Below, one piece after another: positions 35,431 to 45,625 of a stretch of 64,000 bases of DNA (the first letter of the stretch is position 1; each line of letters opens with the position of its first letter). Under the pieces are notes generated by a model. That model saw only the letters and a list, made by a program, of their open reading frames with translations, did no database searches and was not told the origin of the DNA. Made by a program: the position numbers and the translations under genes. Origin of the DNA: Cephalotus follicularis (Eukaryota > Streptophyta > Magnoliopsida > Oxalidales > Cephalotaceae); NCBI GenBank assembly GCA_001972305.1, contig BDDD01002370.1, forward strand, positions 62,001-126,000. Reading direction: 5' to 3'.

Positions 35431-38051
35431 TGTAATACCCCATACCTGTGTTAGAGGATTATAAATTAAGGCCTTGTTTGGCATGGAAAGGACTTAAGTG
35501 GGATTATGGTAAGTTTATTTAAACATGTGGACATGGTTAAGCTTGGGTTATTATATTGTTTTAAAGAATAGCTTCTTCAAGAAGCTTGTTGTTCCCAATG
35601 TTGCGTTGGGATAAGTTGTGGCAGTTGGTAAGTGGGCTGACAGAGCCTTCTTGGTAAGTGGAGTTCGGCTTGAGAGAATTGAAAAGTGAGAGAAAGAGAT
35701 GGTTTCTTCTTCTTCTTCTTTCCCTTCTTTCGTGAGCGTTTTGGTTGCTCTCTTTGCTTTTGATCTATTAAGGTCAGCTCTCCTCTTCCCTGGTTTGTGT
35801 TGTGTGGTGGCACGTTGCGCTGGGATCGAGGAGGAGGATGATAGCCTTGTTTAGCTGGTAGTGTTTTCTGTTCATGCATGTGTTATGTCTTTTTCTTGAT
35901 ATGATATGTGTTAGTTTGTAGACGAGGAACCTGTTGCTGTGAAACAGCACCTTGGGGTTGGTCAACAGTAGCTTGAGGCGATTTGTAAATGGGACAGTCT
36001 CTTCCTTCTTTTACTTGATATCTCATGTGCCTATTGGTATCTTCTGGTTAAACATTTTCTATGGGATTTGGATCCGTGTTACCCTTATTTATGTTGTTAT
36101 CCTGTTCTTGGTAGAGCTTGAGAGCTCGGGTGGTTCCTCGGTTGAATCTATGTTGTTTCCTTTGTTGTGGGATGCACTGGGATGTGCGGATGGGATGCAT
36201 GGGTTCGGTCGGTGGTAAAGGGTACTTCCGAGAACCAACTCTCTCTAGTATTCTAATTGTCTATGATGGGATGCTTTGGGGAACTGCCCCCGGGTTCCAT
36301 ACCTGGATCTGCAGTGTACTATTGTCTATGATTGTATGCTGCGTTGAGTGTAGGGGAGTACTTCGTTCCTTTCCATTTGGCCGGGGCTAGCGGGCAAGGC
36401 CCGGATAGACACTAGCGGACGAGGTCCGGATTGATAATACCAGGCGAGGCCCGGATAGGTGGTGTAAGTGTATGTGTTTGGCCTGGTATGGCGGCAGACC
36501 ACGGTTACAGTGGTGGTTAGCGGGCAAGGCCCGGATAGATACTAGCGGACGAGGTCCGGATAGATTCTAGCAGGCGAGGCCTGGATAGATGTGTGTGTTT
36601 GCCAGGTATGGCTGTTGATACATATGTTTGTCCTGGTATGGCTATTGATGTGTATGTTTTGCCTGGTATGGCGGCTGACCATGGGATATTGTGGTGTTGC
36701 TTCTCTTCTCTTGTTTATCTTGGGCACAATCGTTTTACTTGTGATGCTATCATTCGTTGGAATCCTTTACTTATTGATTTTGACTCTCTTTTCATTTGGC
36801 AGACTCTGAGGAGTGGAGCCTTGTGATATTGCTGAGTTTGTGTTCCTTTTGTTATCCCCTGACTTGTTCTGTTTACCCAGTGGGGCTCTTTTATATATCT
36901 TTTCCTTATGCGTCCAGTGGTTGTGGATGCTCTGGAAAATTCTTGTTCTTGCTCACTAGACATTTGGACTAATCCCCTCCTAGTTGTTTTGCAGAGGAAG
37001 CTGCTGTGGCTGCCAGGGCAGTCTTGTGGGTTCACAAGGTAGTCTGCGGGGGATGTACAGAGCTGCCTGCTTCTCGGGCTCCTCCTTGCATGCTTTCATG
37101 GGGCATATGGGTTGTATTCTTTTGTTGTATGGTCCCCGACCTGGGGAGGATATGTGATTGTTTTGTATGAGTCCCTGGCTTGTGAACAGGGGATGATATT
37201 TTGTGAACATGAATTATATTATTTTGAAATAATAATATGATATATTTTTGTAACGCCCGGGGTTTTCGTTAAGGTGTAATATTGCTTTTCCAATGTAATT
37301 TTACACTTTGTATCAATGAGAATCGTGTTTTTCCTCTTTTGTGTGTTGAAGTGTTGCAAGACAGTGTGTTGTCGTGTGTTTTTGTGCAGGGGCAGCCGAC
37401 TGCCAGTGGGAGGCAACCGACTGGACCCTTGCTGAGGCGTGGCAGCCAGCTGCTGTGAGGAAGCAGCCGGCTGGTGGGAGTGTCGACAGAAACAGCCGAC
37501 TGCCAGGCCAAGGCAGTCGACTACCATGCGCTAGACAGTCCACGTGCTGTCTGCCTTAAGTGACATAAATGGGGGTGTTTTGGTTTTTATGGCAAATGGC
37601 AGAGGAGGGGCCGGGTCTTTCTCCATAAAACACAGCCTTTCTCTCCTCTTTCTCCATCATTCTCTGTGTTTTCAAGAGATTTCTTGTGATTTTGAGAGTG
37701 GAAGTGTGTGTGTGTTGAGGCTACGGAGCTTGTGTGTTGGAACCGTGAAGCTTGGAGGCTTGACAGTGGGAGTTCGGACCTGTTGAAGGTGGCTGGACGT
37801 GTTGGGGTTGCAAGAGCTTCGGATTTAGACATAAAGAGGTGGATTGCAACTCCTAACTTGGAGTTCTAAGGTAGGGGGAAGTCATTTTTGCAACAAAATT
37901 TCAATTGATAATGTTTTCGATGAAATAAAACACATGTTTATGTTATATTGTGAGCTTGGAACGTGTATGTGCATAAATATGTCATTTTGGGTTGTGTTGG
38001 GTGTGTGATTGTGGCTGTTTTAGCAGCTGGTTTTTATACCTACTGCAGAAT

Positions 38052-38362
38052 CCAGCCGACTGCCCACCTTGAACAGTCGACTACCTATGGGTCCAGCCGA
38101 CTGTTCTTGGGAGGCCAGTCGACTTCCCATGTTCGTTTCCAGGAAAATGTCTGCAGAGGTTGTGTAGTCGACTGCTGTAGGTCAGCAGCCGACTGTGGGG
38201 GTGTGGACAGCCGACTGTCCTGAGGTCCAGTCGACTGTCGAGAGTGAGCAGCCGACTGTCTATGTAGACAGCCGACTGCTTGGTTGTGTAGCCGACTGCC
38301 AGGGTAGGGCAGCCGACTAGTTTGAGGGAAACAGCCGACTGCTAGTGGGAGGCAGCCGACTG
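38052..38362 (+). repeat. CAGCCGACTG array 2, 5' LTR of G2
   Basis: About 14 copies of CAGYCGACTG in 310 bp. It is the counterpart of 43643-43953 with a few differing bases, mostly within CpG. Confidence 0.9.
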
Positions 38363-38855
38363 TTGGGTGCCTGTTTTTCCCGTGAACATATGTATGCATC
38401 GTGTATTGTGGTGTTTTGCTTTATGAAGCTTTATAAACTATTTTGAGCATTGTGATTATTGAGTTTCAACTGTTATATCACCTTTCTGGAAGTGTATTGT
38501 AGTTTAATGAAAATCATTACTTTACACGAAAATATATGTTTTGAGAAAATATATACTTTCGAACAGTGAAAATGACTTCCAAAAACACCGTGAACTGAGT
38601 TTTATGATATTGAGAACCGAGAGCCGTGACATCGTGAAAATGAGTTTGTTTTCGGGTAATTTGTTTTATAAAGTACTTGAAAAACTGTTTTGAGCATCGA
38701 GATGACTGTGATTGTGTTTGAGCTTGACTTTGATTGCTGATTGTGATTTTGATTGGGGCCGTACTAGTTGCGTGGCGGAGATGCCAGCGATGACTAGTGG
38801 TCTGGTCGACTCAGGGGCCAGGAGTTGGCTGGGTGACTTACTGTATTGTGACCTG

Positions 38856-38856
38856 N
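38856..38856. other. Single ambiguous base N (probable assembly gap)
   Basis: The only N in the window. The sequence to its left aligns with the 3' LTR up to 44447 and to its right from 45058, so the N replaces about 609 bp of LTR. Confidence 0.9.
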
Positions 38857-38966
38857 AAGATGATGTCTGTTTAAAAGTTTTAAATTTTTATCGTTCTCTA
38901 TATAAGCTGGATATCTGTTAAATTGCCATGTTGTATGTTGTTAATGCAAGCAGGGTGTGACAGTAG

Positions 38967-38978
38967 TGGTATCAGAGC
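38967..38978 (+). other. Primer-binding site of element G2
   Basis: TGGTATCAGAGC is a perfect 12-base match to the 3' end of plant initiator-Met tRNA, four bases after the 5' LTR end. Confidence 0.95.
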
Positions 38979-39070
38979 ATATATCCATTTATATGCTTAG
39001 CTTGGATACTATCCTTGGCAATTAACATGTTTCCTTAAGAGGACTAATGACATCTTTCTTATAGGAACCT

Positions 39071-42000
39071 ATGGACGGTCGAAGGAGGCGCGCAAGGCGT
39101 AGGGCCGTGAATGAGGATGTTCCTGTGGAAGCGAATGTTGGCGGAGATCATAATGCTCCACCGGAGGCAGTGCCGAATGTGAGAGACCCCATGGACCGCA
39201 TCGCCGATTATATCTAGCAGTAGATAGCTGCCAATCAGCAACAGATGGCCACTAATGCAGCCAATATGGAGGAGATGCGGAGGTTATATGTTCAGGCTCA
39301 GCCGATGGCTCCAGCTCAGGGTGCACATGATGATGGTAGCCAGTTTGGCAGAAACCTAGAGAGGTTTATGAGACAGAACCCGCCCAGTTTCAGGGGAGAG
39401 TTGGATGCTACCGCCGCTGAGAGATGGCTTCAGGACCTTGGGAAGATTTTCGAGGTGATGGAGTGTTCTGATAGGCAGAAATTGAGGTTTGCCGTGTACC
39501 GGTTATGGGGAGAGGCCACTCACTGGTGGGAGATGGTCAGTGCTAAGTGGGAGGATACTGGAGTTGTAGGCACCTGGGAGGGGTTCTAGGAGGAGTTTCT
39601 GGCAGCGTATGTGCCACGCATTGAGCGTGAGCGGAGAGAGACGGAGTTCCTGGAGCTACGTCAGGGAGAGATGACTATGGCCGAGTACCAGGCCAGGTTT
39701 GTTGAGCTTTCCAGACATTCAGCCTACTTGGTAGCAGACGAGGAGAATAAGGTCCGAAGGTTCTTGAGGGGCTTGCGACCGGATCTTCGGTCACGAATCA
39801 GAGTGATGGAGCTTGGTACCTTTGTGGAGGTTACCCAGAAAGCGAGGCTGTTGGAAAGTGTGTTGAATGAAGATAGGGCAGAGAGGGCTCGAGCCCAGCA
39901 GAGCAGGAAGACCCAGAGTCAGTCTAGACCAGCATCGTCCAAGTGGCAAGGCAGTGGTTCCCCGACGAAATCCCCGAGGAACAGAAATCAGCAGACAGCT
40001 TCACAGGGTGCTCCTAGTCAGGGGAGTGATGCTAGGACTGGGGTTTGTTACCACTGTGGTCATGCAGGTCATCAACAGAAGGATTGTTGGCTGAAGAAAG
40101 GGTTATGTCTGAGGTGTGGCACAACGGGGCATTCCGTGAGGGATTGCCCGAGAGCAACATCGACAGCGCCTACTGGGCCAGCTAGTGGTAGTGCTTCCGC
40201 ATTAGGACCGTCACAACGAAGAGATACCGGCAAAGGCCCAGTGAAAGGTAGAGTTTTCGTTCTCACTCAGACAAAGGTTCCATAGTCTACTTCTGTTGTG
40301 GGAGGTACTGTGTATGTTTACGGTTTCTCTGCTAGAGCTTTGATGGATTCAGGAGCGTCACATTCTTTCATTGCTTCCCGTTTTGCATCATGTTTGGATG
40401 TGTCTCCTGTTTGTATGCCTTTTGTCCTTGATGTGAGCACACCTTATGGAGGCTCTTTGTGTGCAGACTCGGTGTACCAAGGTTGTGAGCTTTCTGTTGC
40501 AGGTGTTATGTTGTGTGCAGATTTGATCGTGCTACCTCCTTGTGACTTTGATGTTATTTTGGGTATGGACTGGTTGTCAACCTACTATGCACAGCTAGAC
40601 TGTTACAACAAGGTGGTGGATCTTTGCTTGCCTGATGGGACTACTTTTCAGTTCCAGGGAGACCGAGGCTTCTCGATGCCGATTATATCCTTTATTCGTG
40701 CATCAAGGTATCTGGAAAAAGGGTGCGAGGGGTTCCTTGCGCATGTGGTTGACACAAGGAAGGAGAAGGGCAAAAGTCTGGAGGAGGTTCCTGTTGTAAG
40801 TGAGTTTCCGGATGTGTTTCGCCTAGACCTAGTGTCCTTACCACCGTGGAGCAGTATGGAGTTTGTAATCGATCTTGTACCGGGTACGGCTCCTGTTTCT
40901 AAGGCGCCTTACCGTATGGCTCCTGCTGAGTTGCGAGAGTTGAAGTTGCAGGTACAAGACTTGATCGATAAGGGTTTTGTGCGACCCAGTGTTTCTCCTT
41001 GGGGTGCGCCCGTGTTTTTTGTGAAGAAGAAGGATGGGTCGATGAGGCTTTGCATCGACTACAGGATGTTGAACAAGGTGACTATCAAGAACAAATATCC
41101 TCTTCCACACATCGAGGATCTGTTTGACCAGTTGCAAGGGTCGAGTCTGTTTTCTAAACTCGATCTGAAGTCGGGTTATCACCAGCTGAGGGTGAAGGAA
41201 GGAGATATAGAGAAGACTGCTTTCCGAACGAGGTATGGTCACTATGAGTTCTTGGTAATGCCTTTTGGTGTCACCAACACACCAGCAGCGTTCATGTCCT
41301 TGATGAACGACGTGTTCCGACCGTATTTGGATCAGTTTGTGGTGGTGTTCATAGATGATATACTGGTGTTCTCAAGGAGTGAGGAAGAGCACGTCTATCA
41401 TCTGAGGGTAGTTTTGCAGACACTCTGAGAGCATAAGTTGTATGCTAAGTTTGGCAAGTGCGAATTCTGGCTTGACCATGTGATCTTTTTGGGTCACATC
41501 GTATCAGGAGAGGGTTTGGCGGTGGATTCGTCGAAGACAGAGGTGGTTCGAGATTGTTCGCGTCCGAGGAATGTGACAGAGGTACGTAGTTTCCTTGGTT
41601 TGGCGGGATACTATCGGAGGTTCATCCAGAACTTCTCGAGGATAGCAGTACCTTTGACAAGGCTGACTCATAAGAAAACCTTGTTTGTTTGGGATGATGA
41701 CTGTGAAACCAGTTTCTGTGATCTGAAGGATCGGCTGATCTCTGCTCCTGTTCTGGCATTACCTGAGGGTAATGAGGGCTTTACAGTGTACAGTGATGCT
41801 TCGGGCAAGGGCCTGGGTTGTGTGTTGATGCAACGAGGCAGGGTGATCGCTTATGCTTCGCGGAAGCTGAAGCCATATGAGGAGAACTATCCGACTCATG
41901 ATATCGTGAGGCTACACGGTGTTCCTGTAAGTATAGTCTGTGACAGAGACTCGATCTTCACTTCCAACTTTTGGAGGAGGTTTCAGACAGCGTTTGGGAC

Positions 42001-42795
42001 GAGGCTGAACTTGAGTACAGCTTTCCACCCACAGACGGATGGCCAGTCAGAGCGTACTATCCAGACCCTGGAGGATATGCTCCGAGCTTGTATTATTGAT
42101 TTTGCTGGTACTTGGGAGGACCACATTCCCTTGATAGAGTTTTCTTATAATAACAGTTATCATTCCAGTATCGGCATGGCACCGTTTGAGGCTTTGTATG
42201 GGAGGAAATGTAGGTCCCCTGTGTGTTGGGACGAGGTTGGTGAGTGACCTTTGTTGGGCTCAGACCTGGTGGAGGAGACTTCTGAGAAAGTCAAGTTCAT
42301 AAAGGAGAAGCTGCTTGCTGCTCAGAGCCTGCAGAAGAGCTATGCTGACAGTGTCAAGAGAAGACCTTTAACCTTCGACGTCGGTGATCAAGTGTTTCTG
42401 AAGGTTTCACCGTGGAAAGGCGTTCAGAGGTTTGGAAAAAAGGGGAAATTAGCTCCACGCTACATCGGTCCCTTTGAGGTTCTGGAGAGAGTTGGGGAGG
42501 TGGCTTACCAGCTTGCTTTACCTCCTGCACTATCAAGTATGCATGATGTCTTTCACGTATCCATGTTGAGAGGATATGTCCGAGATCCTTCGCATGTTCT
42601 GGATTTTGCTTCAGTTTCAGTGCGAGATGACCTATCTTGCGAGGAGTTACCCGTACGAATCTTGGATTGGAAGACGCAGGTGTTAAGAACCGAACCATTC
42701 CTATGGTAAAAGTTCAGTGGTAGTTTCACCGTCCCGACGAAGCGACTTGGGAACGTGCAGGGGAGATGAGGGAGCGTTACTCTCACTTGTTCTAG
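39071..42795 (+). pseudogene. Gag-Pol polyprotein of element G2 (decayed)
   Basis: A single plus-strand frame holds the polyprotein from ATG 39071 to about 42684, then a frameshift; the C-terminus continues in the next frame to TAG 42793-42795. Stops include two TAGs near 39217, one at 39587, one at 40283, TGA at 41426 and TGA at 42246. Gag domain about 39410-39840; zinc knuckles CYHCGHAGHQQKDC (40046-40087) and CLRCGTTGHSVRDC (40106-40147). Protease DSGASHSF from 40346. RT with the catalytic FIDD at 41348-41359. RNase H starts at about 41770 but breaks off after NYPTHD. Integrase resumes inside the core ([18 protein letters not shown]), followed by a GPY/F-type module (RYIGPFEVLERVG). Missing parts and stops make it non-functional. 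Confidence 0.93.
41895..41915 (+). other. In-frame deletion junction, RNase H to integrase
   Basis: NYPTHD (RNase H) is followed directly by [10 protein letters not shown] (second part of the integrase core). The rest of RNase H, the HHCC zinc finger and the first catalytic Asp region are lost, yet the frame is kept. Confidence 0.8.
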
Positions 42796-42826
42796 TACCG
42801 CCTTTATTTCAGGGACAAAATTCCTC

Positions 42827-42840
42827 GAAGAAGGGGTGGA
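42827..42840 (+). other. Polypurine tract of element G2
   Basis: GAAGAAGGGGTGGA directly before the 3' LTR (TGTAACGCCC at 42841), after the common GGGACAAAATTCCTC context. Confidence 0.9.
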
Positions 42841-42984
42841 TGTAACGCCCGGGGTTTTCTTTAAGATGTAATATTGCTTTTCCAATGTAATTTTACACTT
42901 TGTATTAATGAGAATCGGGTTTTCCCTCTTTTGTGTGTTGAAGTGTTGCAAGACAGTGTGTTGTCGTGTGTTTTTGTGCAGGGG

Positions 42985-43118
42985 CAGCCGACTGCCAGTG
43001 GAAGGCAGCCGACTGGACCCTTGCTGAGGCATGGTAGCCAGTTGCTGTGAGGAAGCAGCCGGCTGGTGGGAGTGTCGGCAGAAACAACCGACTGCCAGGC
43101 CAAGGCAGTCGACTGCCA
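42985..43118 (+). repeat. CAGCCGACTG array 1, 3' LTR of G2
   Basis: About six copies, including GCAGCCGACTGCC, GCAGCCGACTGG, GCAGCCGGCTGG, ACAACCGACTGCC and GCAGTCGACTGCC, 100-230 bp upstream of the TATA-like box. Confidence 0.85.
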
Positions 43119-43215
43119 TGCGCTAGACAGCCCACGTGCTGTCTGCCTTAAGTGACATAAAGGGGGGTGTTTTGGTTTTTATGGCAAATGGTAGAGGAGG
43201 GGCCGGGTCTTTCTC

Positions 43216-43222
43216 CATAAAA
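43216..43222 (+). promoter_or_regulatory. TATA-like box of LTR G2 (3' copy)
   Basis: CATAAAA followed by CACAGCC, preceded by GGCCGGGTCTTTCTC. The same box is at 37624 (5' LTR), 26963 (G1) and, variant, 2544 (H1). Confidence 0.5.
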
Positions 43223-43462
43223 CACAGCCTTTCTCTCCTCTTTCTCCATCATTCTCTGTGTTTTCAAGAGATTTCTTGTGAGTTTCAGAGTGGAAGTGTG
43301 TGTGTGTTGAGGCTACGGAGCTTGTGTGTTGGAACCTTGAAGCTTGGAGGCTTGACAGTGGGAGTTCAGACCTGTTGAAGGTGGCTGGACGTGTTGGGGT
43401 TGCAAGAGCTTCGGATTTAGACATAAAGAGGTGGATTGCAACTCCTAACTTGGAGTTCTAAG

Positions 43463-44785
43463 GTAGGGGGAAGTCGTTTTTGCAACATAATATCAATTGA
43501 TAATGTTTTCGATGAAATAAAACGCATGTTTATGTTATATTGTGAGCTTGGAACGTGTATGTGCATAAATATGTCATTTTGGGTTGTGTTGGGTGTGTGA
43601 TTGTGGCTGTTTTAGCAGCTGGTTTTTACACCTGCTGCAGAATCCAGCCGACTACCCACCTTGAACAGTCGACTGCCTTTGGGTCCAGCCGACTGTTCTT
43701 GGGAGGCCAGTCGACTACCCATGTTCGTTTCCAGGAAAATGTTTGCAGAGGTGGTGTAGTCGACTTCTGTAGGTCAGCAGCCGACTGTGGGGGTGTGGAC
43801 AGCCGACTGTCCTGACGGCCGGCCGACTGTCGAGAGTTGGCAGCCGACTGTCTATGTAGACAGCCGACTGCCTGGTTGTGTAGCCGACTGCCTGGGTAGG
43901 GCAGCCGACTACTTTGAGGGAAACATCCGACTGCCAGTGGGAGGCAGCCGACTGTTGGGGGCCTGTTTTGCCCGTGAACATATGTATGCATCGTGTATTG
44001 TGGTGTTTTGCTTTATGAAGCTTTATAAACTGTTTTGAGCATTGTGATTATTGAGTTTCAACTGTTATATCACCTTTCTGGAAATGCATTGTAGTTTAAT
44101 TGAAATCATTACTTTACACGAAAATATATGTTTTGAGAAAATATATACTTTCGAACCGTGAAAATGACTTCCAAAAACACCGTAAACTGAGTTTTATGAT
44201 ATTGAGAACCGAGAACCGTGACATCGTGAAAATGAGTTTGTTTTCAGGTATTTTGTTTTATAAACTACTTGGAAAACTGTTTTGAGCATTGAGATGACTG
44301 TGATTGTGTTTGAGCTTGACTGTGATTGCTGATTGTGATTTTGATTGTGGCCGTAATAGTTGCGTGGCGGAGATGCCAGCGATGACTAGTGGTCTGGTCG
44401 ACTCAGGGGCCAGGAGTTGGCTGGGTGACTTACTGTATTGTGACCTGCTTCGTGCCGTCCGGAGTCGGGGCCGATGTCGGGATGTACGACGTCGGGGCCA
44501 GGAGATGGCGACGCTCTTCGTACCCACCGTGAACCGTGAACCGTGAACCAAGTATTGTGTAGTCCTTTGGACTTGTTTGAGACCGTGCATCGTGACATTG
44601 TGACATTGTGATACTGTGATATCGTGACATCGTGGTTTTGCATATGCATATATATATTTATATATACACATCGAGATATAGTATGTACTCCATCATGCTG
44701 CTTTCATACTTTGGTTTTATTGATATTGTGTTGTTTTTATGACTTTGGCCGTGTGAGGACAAAGGCTAACCCCCTACTGTTGCAG
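43463..44785 (+). other. Candidate intron inside LTR G2 (3' copy)
   Basis: Donor-like CTAAG|GTAGGGGGAAG, branch-like CTAAC at 44766-44770, pyrimidine-rich CCCCTACTGTTGCAG ending at 44785. Length 1323 nt, containing array 2. The predicted exon 1 is about 215-220 nt if transcription starts roughly 30 bp past the TATA-like box. Confidence 0.52.
43643..43953 (+). repeat. CAGCCGACTG array 2, 3' LTR of G2
   Basis: Fourteen copies of CAGYCGACTG (one ACATCCGACTG, one CGGCCGACTG) in 311 bp, mean spacing about 22 bp. Spacers are not conserved, so the motif and not a tandem unit is being maintained. Confidence 0.92.
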
Positions 44786-45384
44786 ATTGATGCTGCGTTT
44801 TGGATATCGCCAGGCATGGCCGTATCGGACAGTGATGTGACGGAGTTTTATGCTTTAAGTGCTTTGTTAAGCAGTGTAGTGAACATGTTGTACTTTGGTT
44901 TATGTACTAATGTTTTGCTATTGTTATTGTATCAATTTCGGATCATGCTCCGCTTGTGGGCTTTTTAACCATGTTATGATAAGGATGTTGTGGGAATCAT
45001 GCGGTATGGGACGCATGGTTTCGCTTGTTTTCAGCTTATATATATATATGCTTCCGCAAGATGATGTCTGTTTAAAAGTTTTAAATTTTTATCGTTCTCT
45101 ATATAAGCTGGATATCTGTTAAATTGCCATGTTGTATGTTGTTAATGCAAGCGGGGTGTGACAATTTTTGAGATGATTCGTTGTCTTTTATGATGAGAAA
45201 CTTGTGTTTTAAATTGAAACGTTGTGTTAAACGTTATGTTACGTTCTTCTATTGTTTATCGAGAAGGTTGCCTGAGGTCGGGCAGGTGGGGGATCTCCCT
45301 GGGGCGGGGGTCAACCAGTGGGTTCGTGTCCTGACCTCAGGGTTGGGGCTGGGATGGTTTATGTTGTGGTCTGGCTTGTCGTCG

Positions 45385-45625
45385 GGCTGTGTCCAAGGAG
45401 AACATGTTGTCCGAGGAGACATCCGAGGAGAACGTGTTGTCCAAGGAGAACATGTTGTCCGAGGAGACATCCGAGGAGAACGTGTTGTCCAAGGAGGACA
45501 TGCCCAAGGAGGACATGCCAGGGGATGACATGTCTGGGGATGGCATACCGAGGGAGGTCATGCCCGGGGAGGCATGCCCGGGGTGGACATGTCCGGGGTC
45601 AGTCGTCCAATGAGGACATGCCCGA
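45385..45625 (+). repeat. GGAGGACATG-type repeat, 3' LTR of O
   Basis: Homologue of 33135-33365 with a different arrangement: a block around GTCCGAGGAGACATCC is duplicated here. It lies just right of the G2 insertion. Confidence 0.8.

Larger units (their letters stand above)
37249..38962 (+). mobile_element. 5' LTR of element G2 (609 bp missing at an N)
   Basis: TGTAACGCCCGG to CAGGGTGTGACA, 1714 bp as given. The 3' LTR is 2323 bp; the difference is exactly the 609 bp (3' LTR positions 44448-45056) absent at the N at 38856. The candidate acceptor and downstream part are therefore missing here. TATA-like box at 37624, donor-like site 37870/37871, arrays at 37390-37530 and 38052-38362. Confidence 0.92.
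37249..45163 (+). mobile_element. Element G2: Ty3/Gypsy element, youngest insertion
   Basis: 5' LTR 37249-38962, PBS 38967-38978, gag-pol 39071-42795, PPT 42827-42840, 3' LTR 42841-45163. TSD ATTTT lies at 37244-37248 and 45164-45168. The uninterrupted target is visible in the other LTR of element O. In the first roughly 310 bp of the two LTRs I count about 14 differences, about 12 of them transitions, so the insertion is not very recent. Pol order PR-RT-RNaseH-INT places it in Gypsy; the integrase C-terminus resembles chromoviruses. Confidence 0.93.
42841..45163 (+). mobile_element. 3' LTR of element G2 (complete)
   Basis: 2323 bp, TGTAACGCCCGG to GCGGGGTGTGACA. Order: array 1 (42985-43118), TATA-like CATAAAA (43216), donor-like site (43462/43463), array 2 (43643-43953), branch/acceptor-like site (to 44785). 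It is the best template for the family layout. Confidence 0.94.

Noticed and set aside
42553-43119. 188-codon minus-strand open frame
   Set aside because: Shadow of the G2 pol end and 3' LTR, antisense to clear coding sequence and the CAGCCGACTG array.
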